Positions 35,000 through 46,354 of a stretch of DNA of 64,000 nt are shown here, piece after piece (position 1 is the first letter of the stretch; each line of letters begins with the position of its first letter). A program made the position numbers and the translations under genes. The DNA comes from Botryosphaeria dothidea. Taxonomy: Eukaryota; Ascomycota; Dothideomycetes; Botryosphaeriales; Botryosphaeriaceae. The notes below the pieces were generated by a model. The model was given only the letters and a program-made list of their open reading frames with translations. It did no database searches and was not told the DNA's origin. The DNA lies in the NCBI GenBank assembly GCA_011503125.2, contig WWBZ02000082.1, forward strand, positions 2,480,001 to 2,544,000, written 5' to 3'.

Positions 35000-36791
35000 G
35001 GTCGCGTAACTGTACAGTAAAGCCGTTCCTGATGACGCGGTGGAAAGCGATGCTGCGTGAATTTCAGGTATGTGTACTCAGGTCTCTGTCATTCGGACCG
35101 GACTGAACGTGGACAGCGTGACTGTGACAGCATCGAAGAGACTATTTTCGAATCTCGTCGGCGCGATTGAAAGCTGAGACGCGTATAGCATTTGGTGTCG
35201 GGACGCGTCTGCGGCGGCTAAACACCTATGTCCATTAAAGCCATTAAGGTTTTAGCAAATGTAGATCGCTACAAGGCAGAAGCCAATTGGGTTCTGAACG
35301 GTGAATTGTAATACGAAAAGGGTGCTGTATTTCACCTTAATGAAGGCTCATACTGGGAATGAGTAGTATTGCATCACGATGTCTGTCAAGTGCATACGAG
35401 AAAGGGAGGTTGGCGGAAACGGAATCATGACAATAAAAACTCGCACAATACGGATCGTATGAACAGATCACAGGTGTAAATGGACATTGGCGAATGAATA
35501 GATGAATTGGGTCTTGATTGAAGACCACCAGATAAGCTTTAAAAAAAATGGTCAAAGATGCAGAAGAGTTTGAGGGGTATCTATAGTGAAGACGCCGTGC
35601 ACTATGGAAAGAAAGCGCTAAAGAGTGGGAAAGAAAAAATGCAAACCGGTATCTCCCATACCAATGAGTCGCGCCTTCGCCAATGCTTTCAATGAAAATT
35701 ACAGCCTCAAGATGAGGCTGAGGTATGCAAAAAATTCAGGAAACGAACGGAGTCAAGACACGAACAAAAAAGTTCGCATCTAAAGCCGAATCAAGGTAGA
35801 GTCGGGCGGCCGCGCCTCTGTGCCGAGACGGCACTCCCCATGGCCCCGCGGAACGATCCGCGAAAATTCGAAATGTTTCTCAGCTGCTCCTTTTGGCAAG
35901 TGCAACAGCCCTGCCGCCGCCCTGCCGGGCTAAAGACAACATAACCCGGCGTGAGGAAAGATTTACAGGGTCCGGCCTTGTTAGCTCCGTGATTAGCAGA
36001 TGAGCGTTCGAGACCCTTTAAACACGTGTTGCTCGCCGTGCCGCCGCACGTTTTGTTGCCTCCTGGCCTGATCGATCGGGCGGGAGAGGATGTTTGTGGC
36101 GATGAAGTAAAAAACATATTAAAAACAAGGAAACTTGTGGTATCATGAGACTCGTAGGAATGTTGGCATGGCGAGATGCCAGCGTGATAGATGATGGTGC
36201 AACGGGAAACGCATCAGCGATCGTCAGGTAAAGGCGGCCGGAAGTAAAAGAGATTGATTGTCCATATTCGATCAAGTGCGTCAAATTGGGATATTCGGCA
36301 TTCGATGTTGTGGAACGTATTTCCATCTGTCGAAGGAAAAGGCTGCGTCATCATGCAGCGTGACCACCGGAGACGGGCGAAGATGGGCCGGACGTGACCG
36401 ATGAGTGATACGTGCCTGTCATGCATCGGGTGCGACGCGTGGGATTGCGGCATGTTTAGTTCGACGGCAGGGCGTTGCAAGAGCCAAGAAGATGTGCTTG
36501 TATCTTCATATGCTAGTCCCGATGCCACTGCCGGGCCCGATTCCGGACATCCCAAAGGTATCATCGCCGTTTCGGAAATGCCTTTCATGTGAAGCAACCC
36601 GCTGGTGGCTGTAAATAGCATGGTGGACCCGAGGATGCGGTAGAAGGAAGGGCGCTGCAGGCAGCACTCTGGCTATTGGTGTCAGCGCGCTCATTAATGG
36701 TGGCGAAGCTCCCGTGGGCGCTAAGATGCATCGTCCGGTGACTGCCTCTTAGAGGCTTTGTTTTCGTGCTTTTCTTGTTTCGCTAGCCGCC
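35000..36791. other. Intergenic region, 1.8 kb
   Basis: No supportable gene is present. The stretch 35200-35790 is AT-rich; 35800-36070 is more GC-rich. Short frames on the minus strand (36018-36621) have no family resemblance. It must hold the former promoter of the pRiA4b-like pseudogene and the 3' UTR of the pseudokinase gene. Confidence 0.45.
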
Positions 36792-38779
36792 TCATGTTTG
36801 CACATCCCGGGAATTTTTCCTCGACCAAGGAAACGGCATCTCGTGAATGGCAGAGGCGATAGACTTTGGCCTGATGCTCAGCGTGCGCATCGATCCGACG
36901 GCCGTCGTATCGCTCATCATGGAATCTGCCACTGAAAAGCGCAGGGTGGCCTCGTCAGCAACAGTATGGACATCGTCTCCGTTGAGGGATTCGTCGTCTT
37001 CGACACCATCTTCGGGAATGGCATGCAGGTCGGATCGCGGGGACATTGGTCCGTTGTGCGCATGCCCAATACGTAGCTCATGCGGTTCACAGTGCAAGTT
37101 GACCAAGCCCGCGTGGTCAGCTAAGAGGTCGCGTAGGCGGTCTGCAACGCTGAATGATGAGAGGCGAGCTTCGGGGACGGGCTGTACCATATCCCTGATG
37201 AGGGTCAGAAGCGGCGCAAAAGTCCGGAAATGCACGTCCTCATGTTCCATCGCCAGTGTCTCGAGGTGTTGCATCCAGGTATGGAGCTTGTCAATGTTCG
37301 CATGGAACGAAGCATCACTTCGCGAGCCGCTTTTCCCAGGAGTCTTGTGCTTTGTGGTTCGATGCTTGATAAAATCGGATGGCTTCTTCTTAATCATGAA
37401 CGTAAGGATATCAAGGAAAATGCAACCCAGGGAAAAGACGTCAGCAAAACTGGTAGCTGAGAGCGCATCATCCGGTTTCGCTGGACTCTTGTTGTTGAAC
37501 CCAAAGTCAAAAGCCGCGAAACTGGCATTCGCCATATGGCCGATCTTCCTGGCCGTCCTGGTCGTTTTGGCGCTGTTTTGCGAGCCATGGGATGATGCTT
37601 CGCTATCCATGGAGGCTCTTCGTGGTTTCGATTTGGAAGGGCTAGTCGTTGGCGCCAGGAGGTTGGCCAGGCTCTGTTCATGGGCTTCCGGCGCTACGTA
37701 GTTGTAAACCTCCTCTGGTAGTATCTTCTTGTCCCCCTGCAGTGACTTGAGCGAACCAATATCACAGAAGGCTATGTCGTTGCGTTCGTCGACGACAATA
37801 TTCGAGGGGCTAATGGCACCATGTACCAGATCGTGGCCGTGGATAGTGGCAACGGCATCTGCCAAGCAGTGCATCCAATTGAGCAGCAGGATCCGGCGAT
37901 CCGGCAGGCTCAACTGCATATACTGAGCTGGCGTCCTGTGGTCGATGAAAGACTTGAGGGTATGCTGCCCGACGAACGGGGTGATGACGAAGCCATTTCC
38001 TTTGGATGTATACGAAGCCCAGACAGGAGCAATGTGTTGGTGCCCAATTTCCTGAGCGACGGCGACATCCTTCAGAAATTCTTCCTTGCCGGCCTCGCTG
38101 TTCTCACCAAGGGAAACACGCCTGCGTACGAAGACCTCATGGGGCTTTTTAGGCAAGTGGACACGCGACCAGTGCTGCAGGGCGGCTGCAGGCGGCAGCT
38201 TGTAGACGTGTTCCATCGGGATCACCTCGTTTGGACCATAATCTATGTGGGCACCGCGGTGCAGTTCCCGCAGCAGGAAGGTAAACTGGGTCTGATAAAA
38301 CTTCCGATTGAGCTGATCATCCTTCTTGCGCGATAGGGCGAGACGCTCAACGGTGTCAAACGAAATAGGCAGGTCCTCGTCATCCCACGAATCGTCAATG
38401 ACACCGAAAATCTGGTCGGGCACGCCTACTTCGACAAGAGTCAAGAATAGACGCTTGGCGCGTTCGAGGATCCATTCCAGGTAGGTGTCGTCGGTGAGGC
38501 CGTCTCCGAAGGCCAGAGGCTTGTTGAGCAATTCGCGTTCTTCTTTGCGAAGGCGGGAAGCCACGAAGTCGGCCGTCACTTTGGCATCAATGCGCTCCTG
38601 GGTCCACCAGAGCTGCTGGAGCGGGGCATGAGGGGTGACCAATGAATGGCCAGCATAGCTTGTGCAGTTAGCAGGTGGACGGCAAAGGCTGGGGTGGCGA
38701 GGAGGGCATACCCGTAGATGTAGGCATTGAGGGCGATTGAGTTCTGGGTGACAACATTGGTGAGGCTTTTGGAGCCCAT
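36792..38779 (-). CDS. Kinase-fold protein lacking catalytic residues (putative pseudokinase)
   Basis: Exons on the minus strand are 38779-38712 and 38658-36792, giving 644 aa. The 53-bp intron (donor GTATGC, branch GCTAAC) restores IYGYAGHSLVTPHAPLQQLWW. Residues 1-180 are helical with no family I recognise (TADFVASRLRKEERELLNKP). A protein-kinase-like domain spans about residues 190-545. It has the expected landmarks IHGHDLVHGAISPSNIVV, CDIGS, YNYVAPEAHE and SFADVFSLGCIFLDIL, but the key residues are changed. The HRD catalytic loop reads HGAISPSN near residue 300 with no Asp. The VAIK position is FVRRRVSL with no Lys. DFG is DIG. An insert of about 90 Ser/Lys-rich residues lies between APE and subdomain IX. 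The acidic C-terminal tail ends in MPFPWSRKNSRDVQT. It is probably a scaffold or regulator, not an active kinase. Its partner is unknown. Confidence 0.82.
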
Positions 38780-41221
38780 GGTCCTTCCGGAGGGGTTTGG
38801 CAGGCGGTGAAGGTACGGAGGGAGGTCTCAAGTCTCTCGGAAGCGGGCGCGGGTGATGGTATACATTTAACAGAGCATGGCTGCGTATCCGGGAAACATG
38901 TGCATGGACGGGCCGGGGGACGGGCTGGGCGGGCAATCATCATGGGGGCGGCGGCGAGAGGCAGGGATAGGCGACTTTATCTCAGATGGCTTGAGCGGCG
39001 GTGGAAGGGAGTCATTGGAGGGCGGGTGAGATTGACAGAGGACGAGCTGCCAATGGAGCCGGGGGCGACCAGGGCGGGTAGGCGCTGGCAGGCATCAGAG
39101 CACCGGGCCCACCGAGCCTCTCAGCCCAGCAGTCGCAGCTCCGCGCGTTGATGGCGCACTTGATAAGCTGCCACAGGCCCGCGCCGTCACAGCGTGTCGC
39201 GTGCCCGCCGTGCCCGCTTTGTCTGCGCTGCCGGTCCGAGGCTCGTCGTCGCGCGCAGTGGTGCAGTGTGCGCTGCAGTGTGCGCGGGATGCGGTAGCTG
39301 ACCAATTGAGGATGCGGCGCAGGACAGTGCTACCGCGGGCCGCAGCCAAGGCCCTGACGGGCAGAGTCAGCGGCCGTTGTCATGGTTATGGTCACGGCCA
39401 TCCAAGCCAAGAGGCCGTCTGGTCTCCAAGGAGAGCCCGGAGGCGTGGAGCGGCCGAGTCGGTAAGGCGCGAGTGTGGGCAGTGGGCCCTGGCAGCGGCC
39501 AAGGGCATGGATGCCACATGGCACGGCGAAAGCTGTCACGCCGCCGATCGCAGCAGAGCGACGAACCTCAGTGCACCCGAGGGCTGATCCTCATCACCCC
39601 CCGCGCTCCGTGCTGCTGCTGGACTCAGTCAGTGCTGCTCGCGATCGCTGTCCGCGTCCGGCAGGTGGCGACAGCGAGGAAGGGGCACTGATGCGGACAG
39701 CCAGTCTCGACTCCGCGATGTTGGGGGCACAGTCGAATCCTCCGCCTCCGCCTTATCAGCAACGGCACCACTACCCACTTCGTCGTCAGTACAGCCCGCA
39801 AAAAAGGACCGTGGCGGCCGCTAGCAACGGTCGCGCTCTACCGGTGAGACGTTGCGCAGCCAGCCGGGCACGACGCAATTTGAAATGCCAAATTGGCCGC
39901 CCGCCATCACCACTGCCCGACCCGGCTAGCGCCCCAGTTGACTGTCCCCGGATCTGACTCTCGTCCGCTCGAAAGCGGCCTCACGGTGGAAATTAGCGAG
40001 CTTGCTGTTGATCAAACTTATAATCTGTCCTTTTTAAAGCTCTCACGTCCCAACCGATTCCACGTCCGCCCGCCAGCTGAGCCCGATCTGCTCTCCTGAC
40101 AAAACCTCCAAGTGGACCCCTTCCGAATCGTGGCTCTATTGAAAGTGAGGCCTGTGCTTGTCCACTGCGGGGAGACAGAAGCATGAGCCAGCTTCCGGTC
40201 ACATGCGAGCGCGTCATCATGCCGCCCAGCGTATCGGCCCCGGCGTGTGCTTGCAGTACAGCACCCGTCTCCGAGCACCTCCAAGTGACCGCCATCCGGC
40301 CCTTTCTCTCTGTTCACTGGCTGCTCCTCTTGCTGCACGCTCGTTATCAAGCTCACGGCCCACTTTTCGCGAAAGAGTCATCTCCATCATCCTTTGCCGC
40401 ATGCTTTCCCCGGAGAATATGTGATTCGCTAGTCCGTCAAGGGCCAGGCGAGCCAATCGGACGCCGGAGCATACTGCTGCAATTTGGACATCTAATTTTA
40501 TCCCCCCCAACTCGTGCCCATTCGTGGGCTAACTTCCGTCCGTTATGCAGGGTCGACCAATTAATTACCGCAGTCCTACTTTTGCACCTACTCCAGCTTC
40601 CACTCTCTCCAACCTCTGTCTCGGAGATCTGCGTTGCGGAGCGTGGACATGATGATCCCTGAGCTCGGCCATATTGTTCGCACACCTCCGTGTGACGACA
40701 TGTTGAAACATCTCGCGAAGCCTCACAGCATGCAGGTCATCCGCTTAACAATCCAGCAGCTTCGAGACCACCCTGTGACCTAGGCGCCGACCGGTATTGG
40801 CGAGCTCATAGACTAGCATCAATAGCCTGCCGTTATAGCCTCGTATCACAGCCTCAACGACCGTCTTCGTAACAGTGCCACTGACTCTTCCTCCGTCCTT
40901 GCACCTTCGCGCCCTGCTACACAGCTTCAGCTATCATCTTCCCTAGCCTTACCACACCGTCTTTCATCAATATCTTTTATAGCTCCCTTTTTCTCTATCA
41001 CTAGTTTATTTTTGCCTTTCTTCTCTTCAACGTTTCCTGAAAATTTGACTGACTCTTCAGAGGACGTGAGATTCAGGTGCCAGTGCTTTTCTTTGGCTGT
41101 ACATTCATCTAAGAGCTTCCTTTTGGTTCTATGCTTTATTTTATTCTGGTCTGATACCTCATCTAGTACATTCACCGCCATACAAACCTCTGTTTCGTCC
41201 TGTCTAGGCAGCGTACAGGCG
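38780..41221. other. Intergenic region, 2.4 kb, no recognisable gene
   Basis: This is one of the longest gaps in the window. It contains the pseudokinase promoter at its left end and the HET-gene 3' UTR at its right end (AT-rich from about 40970). Frames in the GC-rich part (38800-40700) overlap on both strands and translate to Arg/Ala/Ser-rich sequence. I see no tRNA or repeat array. A non-coding RNA or fast-evolving small gene cannot be excluded. Confidence 0.4.
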
Positions 41222-42859
41222 CTAAGAGGCCGTCACAGTAATATTCACGATGTAGTACTTCGTTCTGGTCTCGATATAAGGCCAAAAATTCACACTCACG
41301 ATCTCCCTCGAAGTCTTGATTTCCTCTCCGGCCCGCTCTCTCAGCCGAGCATTGCGCTGAAGCATATCGAACTCCTCGTTCGCCCAATCTTCTTGTGCCC
41401 CTATGGTAATTCCGGAGTCTGCGGCGGACCCTACGAAGACTGCAAGTTTGGATTGATCTCCAGGACGCTCAAAAATAAGCACAACAGCCAGCATTTTCTC
41501 GCCTTTTGGCAGCAAAAACGCATGCGTCGCATGATCCGGAAGCTTGTGCCAAAAGTATATCAGCTGTCCATCTTGCGTCCGCCCTATCTGCAGCTTGTCG
41601 TTCGAGCGGTGGCCCAAAGTATTCACAAACTCGTAGCCCTGCGGTATTATCGGCGCTCCTCCCAGCTGAAGCAGATGCTTGGGATAGAGGCTGCTTTGAG
41701 CGCCGCTGACTGGGTTCTGTCGGACGTACAATTTTGTCATGACTAGGCCGCTTTCCTTGAGATATGAGAGCTCACCGACTCTGACCCGTGCATACTGCCG
41801 GTAATCGTTCTGAGGCTTGAGGGGGTTAAGGAACCCTTCGATGCGTTTGAGAAAGATGGCCAGGTAGCCGGTGAAGTCCCGCGACGGGACCGGGCAGTTG
41901 AGTGCGGCCTGGTAAATGTCGCCGGCGAAGTGGGTCAGACGTAGTGAGATCTGGAGACCTTTGTTGGTTTTGGCGAATGGCGGACGTCGCTCCCAGTCGG
42001 AATAGGGTACGAACTGGCCTGAATCGGCGAAGTATCTCGAGGAGGTCGCAAGGAGTCCATACAGGGCTTCTTCACCATGCTCCTTCTTGCGTTCTTCATC
42101 AGTCGTGGACCTCCATGCGAATATGGTCTCGTCATCCGTTTCCTGCATGATCTGCTCTTGCAACCGTACAAACGCTTTCTCACCACCTTCTCCGTAGAGC
42201 ATGGGCATATTGACGTTGAAAAGCCCCATCAAGCAATATGCCCCGTCCTCAGGCCTGGACGTCTCTCGGGTCGCAGCCCACGACATCCTTCTCGCAACAC
42301 TGACGGAGGCTAAATCCTTCGTCCCCTCCAGAATTCCAAAGTCGATCTTTGTAATTCCCGCCAGAACCTCCTTCAAATCCCGCTTTGTCCCCAGCTCGAC
42401 CCAGCCACGCGAGAAAAACACGATCTCCCTTGGCGCAACAAGCTCTTGCAAGGTCCACCCGCGTCTGAACCACTCGCTCTTTGCGAACGCGCCGCCATCC
42501 CCGGCGAACGGATCGGCATCGTCGGGCACGTCGAAGAGATATGCGTAGCAGACCTCAGCTTCGCGATACCAGCGGTACATGGAGTTTATGGCTTCGGACA
42601 GCTCGGCACTGCTCGTTTTGTCGATGCAACACGTGTCCACCCATACGTAATCCATGCCATCCTCAGCGGCGCGTTTTCTTGCAGCTTCGATCTTCAGGAG
42701 TCCAGACTTTGGGCCCGCCAAGACATCACCAGTTCGGGTATCGAAGTCTTTGAATGTGACTTCCTCGTCCGTCCAGCGGTGGGAGAGGATGGCGTACTTC
42801 TTGACGCCGCAGTGCGCGACTTGCTCCAAATCCCATCTTCGCGTGTTGATCAGATGCAT
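41222..42859 (-). CDS. HET-domain (heterokaryon incompatibility) protein
   Basis: This is a single-exon gene of 545 aa. The HET domain occupies about residues 20-260: YAILSHRWTDEEVTFKDF, then GMDYVWVDTCCIDKTSSAEL, INSMYRWYREAEVCYAYLFDV and WFRRGWTLQELVAPREIVFF. RMSWAATRETSRPEDGAYCL and the short MPMLYGEG block complete the classical order. The remaining 285 residues are a beta-rich region of no recognised family (YGLLATSSRYFADSG). HET proteins mediate programmed cell death when genetically different hyphae fuse, and some are now viewed as innate-immunity effectors. Whether this one is a true incompatibility gene cannot be told. Proteins with this architecture (HET, DUF) are numerous in Dothideomycetes, often in accessory regions, which fits the sparse surroundings. 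Confidence 0.93.
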   Translation of the reverse strand: MHLINTRRWDLEQVAHCGVKKYAILSHRWTDEEVTFKDFDTRTGDVLAGPKSGLLKIEAARKRAAEDGMDYVWVDTCCIDKTSSAELSEAINSMYRWYREAEVCYAYLFDVPDDADPFAGDGGAFAKSEWFRRGWTLQELVAPREIVFFSRGWVELGTKRDLKEVLAGITKIDFGILEGTKDLASVSVARRMSWAATRETSRPEDGAYCLMGLFNVNMPMLYGEGGEKAFVRLQEQIMQETDDETIFAWRSTTDEERKKEHGEEALYGLLATSSRYFADSGQFVPYSDWERRPPFAKTNKGLQISLRLTHFAGDIYQAALNCPVPSRDFTGYLAIFLKRIEGFLNPLKPQNDYRQYARVRVGELSYLKESGLVMTKLYVRQNPVSGAQSSLYPKHLLQLGGAPIIPQGYEFVNTLGHRSNDKLQIGRTQDGQLIYFWHKLPDHATHAFLLPKGEKMLAVVLIFERPGDQSKLAVFVGSAADSGITIGAQEDWANEEFDMLQRNARLRERAGEEIKTSREIVSVNFWPYIETRTKYYIVNITVTAS

Positions 42860-43584
42860 GATGAGGAATGTGTTGAACGATAGATGTCGTGATCTATGTC
42901 GGATGTTGGCTGCGGGGTAAAGGCTCGCTTATAGTGGCGGTAAAAGATTGTGATAGGGAGCCGCATCCTGGTTCTCTGACAGGGATTGTAAAGCTTTCAA
43001 GATGCTATTAAACAGAGTGCTGCAGCCAACGGTCAGCGCCGAATAGATTTCCCCGTAGGTAAAGGTCCAGTCAAAGCTGCATGGGAAGCCAAAGCATTCG
43101 TTTGGACAAATTTGTCGCCAGAGACCAAATACACTTGCGTTCGGACGCATGCTGCAACCTCCCAGAAATCTTGAAGTTTCAAACGGCCGTAATGACTCTT
43201 CAACCGACTACAGCATTTCTCTTTAGGACTAGGTACAATAGACTAGGTCCAATTTAATAGATTCGCTTGATCTCCACCTTTGTCAAAAGAAGCAAAAACT
43301 GAAAAGGTGTACTGACTGGCACTGTCGAAATAAAAAGCAGCCCCGTTTCAATGGCATCAAACTATGAATTAAGTCTTTGTACGAATGCTTCGGCCCGAAG
43401 GTGTGGGGAAACCTGAAGAGTCGAGAATCTCTCATGAAAACTAGGAATTTCCTCCATCTAACGAATCCGCCCCACCAGCTTCTCCTGGACCGGACCATTT
43501 TATTGGTGCGGAGGCCAACAGAGAAAAATGCGGTTGCTGACTGACCTGGCTAGCGATATAGGGATCCAAAATCACCACCATCGA
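42860..43584. promoter_or_regulatory. HET-gene promoter and MFS 3' UTR
   Basis: These 725 bp contain the promoter of the minus-strand HET gene and the 3' end of the upstream MFS gene. Small frames at 42929-43150 and 43283-43498 (minus strand) have no recognisable content and no clear signal peptide. I see no gene. Confidence 0.45.
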
Positions 43585-45846
43585 CTACCAAATCGCGCAG
43601 CAGGTAGTTTGACTGCGCAAAGAAATCCGAGGAAGAAAGTGACCTATCGCGGAAGTTGTTATTTTTCGTTCAACAGCTCGTTCATCGATTTGAACATTCA
43701 CTACACCTCCACCACGCCAAAGCATATACGCCCCGAACGACAGAGTGAAAATCTCAAAAGTACTCACCCCGGCTGCATAAAACGGCAGCCCCAACCACCC
43801 ACCCCCGAAACCGCTCCTCGACAACCTCATCCCCATCCCAAACAGCGCCGCAAACGCCACCTCTCCAGTCAACACGGCAACCAACTCCAACAGCGCAATC
43901 CCCGCATACAACTGCCCCATCCGCGTCCCCGTGCCCTCTCTCTCCCCTTCCTCTCCATCATCGCCACCGCCGCCAGACGACGCACCAGGCACCCCCACCG
44001 CAAAGTGCGCCACGAGCCCCCTCATCGTCTGCGTGATCCCGTTCCCCGCCGCCCCCAGCACCATCCCGACCACCACCAACAGCACCCCCATCTCCCTACC
44101 GCCCCCCTGAAACACGCTCGCGCCCCCGACGCACAGGCTCCCCGCCGCCAGGAACCCCAAACTGCACCGCGCGACCCACGTGTCGACGACGACCGCGGGC
44201 ACCGCGCGGCGCTGCGTAGCCGCTGCGCCCAGCACGGGCAGGACGAGCAGGACGAGCAGCGAGACGGCGCCTTTGAGGGAGAGGAGGTAGCCGGCAGAGG
44301 CGAGGGGCCAGCGGAGGACCTTGGAGGCGAATTGGAGGGTGAGGTGGTAGCTCATGAGGGCGAAGGTCTTGAGGAAGATGGTGGTGAAGCAGAGGAGGAG
44401 CGGGGCGCTGGGGGAGGAGTGGAGGAGGTGGGGGAGGGAGGTGGCGAAATTGCGGGCGATGTGGAGGAGGGAGGCGTCCTGTGGGGTTGGGATTAGTGCT
44501 GTGAGGATGGGAAAAGAAGGGGTGCGGGCTTGCCTTGGGTTTTGCGGACGTGTTTTCGGTGGCTGCGCCTTCTATCACGCTGTCGTGGCGGCGGCGTCGT
44601 GGGCGCGGGGGCAGGGTCTCGGGCATTGCTAGGATTATTGGGAGGGACATTAGTAGGATTGGAGTGCTTATCTTGAAGGGGAGCCAGAGGTCCCGGGACA
44701 AGAGCCAAGATCCGCCTGCGGCGGAGACGATATCAGTTACTCGAATGAGAGCGCCGACCAAATAGAAAGTGGACGTTCTAGAATGTGTTAGCTTCGAGAT
44801 CTGAGCAGCCCTAAAAAGAAAGAGACGCAGAAACGAGAACTGTCCGCAGGAGAAGGACCAAGGAATATGATGTCTACCTCGAGTTTTCCGGTGCAACATC
44901 AACAATCACCGTATTCATGAGCGCTGATATGTTTCGATGACCGCCACCCATGAACTGAAAGACCGCACACGCCCAGACCAGTTTGGTTGGAAAGATGTCA
45001 TGGAAATAGCCTGAACATCAAAATTTCAGCAACTCTCTAGATGGGCAGAGATTCACGGGATTCCTACAGATCATAATCACCCAGAGATAGCTCAATATCT
45101 GGCCCGTCATACCCAGCAGCAGCACGGGCTTTCTGCCCCACACATCTGCTAGTCGTCCGAAGAGCACGGTGCAAAGAAGGCCTAGAGGACACAGCAATCA
45201 GGCATCGCATACAATTTTCAAAGCATGCTCGCAAGCTCTCACTCAACACCAGCCATCCCTGAGCACATGCTAAAGGATCAACATCGCATAACCAGCTTCA
45301 CAGAAATGAAAGAGCGACGAAAATAAAAATTGACTGTGAAGCAGTAAACCCACCAGGAACCGCTGCGAACAGCCCCTTCAGCGCGCGCAGGTACGCCAGC
45401 TCGACCTGGATGGCGTCGCGCTTGCACAGCTCCTCGCGCACGTACCGCAGCGGCGGCGGGCCGACGAGCGACGGGTCGCGCGCGAGATAGTAGTCGCGGC
45501 AGACGGCCGTCTCGAGCAGGCGCACCTCGGGCGCTGCCGTCAGGCCGTCGCCGAGGTCCGCGACGAGCGAGAGCGCGCCGCAGAGGATGGCAGCGCGGGG
45601 CCAGAAGCGGGAGCGAGGACGAGTGTCCGAGCGCTGCTGCGACGGTGGTGCGGGGGAGCGGGAGTGTTGGGAGTCAGGTCGCGGGCGGGCGGCGGGTGCG
45701 GTGCCGCTGTTGTCATGGCGGGTGTCGTAGGGCTGCGAGCTTAATGGGGTGGAGGAGGGGTCAGGGTGCTGTCCTGGGTGGAGCAGTGGTGTTGTCTCCT
45801 CGGCATCGGCTTCGAGTAGAACTGAACGAGTAATTGAGTTCTCCAT
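43585..45846 (-). CDS. Major facilitator superfamily transporter
   Basis: Exons on the minus strand are 45846-45354, 45181-45068, 45010-44878, 44777-44534 and 44478-43585, giving 625 aa. All phases agree. Introns are 172, 57, 100 and 55 bp; the last one uses a GC donor (AAG|GCAAGC). The N-terminal 80 residues are Pro/Ser-rich and cytosolic (ETTPLLHPGQ). The MFS motif A lies between TM2 and TM3 (GRLADVWGRKPVLLLG). It is followed by FMGGGHRNISALMNTVIVDV and PENSRTSTFYLVGALI. The central loop is charged (PPRPRRRRHDSVIEG). The second half has LLCFTTIFLKTFALMSYHLT, LLSLKGAVSLLVLLVLPVLG and further hydrophobic segments, for about 12 in total. A Gly/Glu-rich insert interrupts the last third (GASSGGGGDDGEEGE). 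It belongs to a fungal drug-efflux-like branch; the substrate is unknown. Confidence 0.88.
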
Positions 45847-46354
45847 TTACAAATTCGATGGGAATAAGAGAATTGGGGTTGAATTAGTTGGGTTGAAAGG
45901 CATGAAGGGACGTCTACAATCAAGCCGCGTTTACCCCTCCTTCATGCAGCCACTCAACCTTATCTCTAAAGCTTCTAATTGGGAGCCCTGGGAGGAATGT
46001 GAGCTCTTGCATGGATGCAGATAAACACCCAATCAAATGAGTCAAATACACATTGTACACCTCATACACGGCAACGACAAAATCAATGCCGGCGAGCTCA
46101 AACCAGGTAGCAGGGATGTGGTACCAATCAACGCCAAGCTTAGTACAGATTGGACGCATCTCTTGTTCGTGAGTGAAACCCAAATCAAGATTGAATTCTG
46201 TCGAGACGACTGCCTAAAAGCAAGTCTAAATTTTCCTTGCCCTGTCGACGCCTTAACACCTCGCTTCGTTCAAACGCCGGCATCGTGCATAATGTTTGAC
46301 TAGTGGGCAGCACGTACTCTTTGATGGATATCGCTGCCTCTGGTTCCTAACTTC
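45847..46354. other. Intergenic region, MFS promoter / cyclophilin 3' end
   Basis: These 508 bp hold the MFS promoter and the cyclophilin-40 terminator. A minus-strand frame at about 45920-46200 contains a short stretch that faintly resembles an aldo-keto reductase (TEFNLDLGFTHEQEMRPICT) but breaks off on both sides. I do not call it a gene. Confidence 0.45.

Noticed and set aside
43528..44496. 322-codon plus-strand frame
   Set aside because: His/Pro/Arg-rich shadow of the MFS transporter exon on the other strand.
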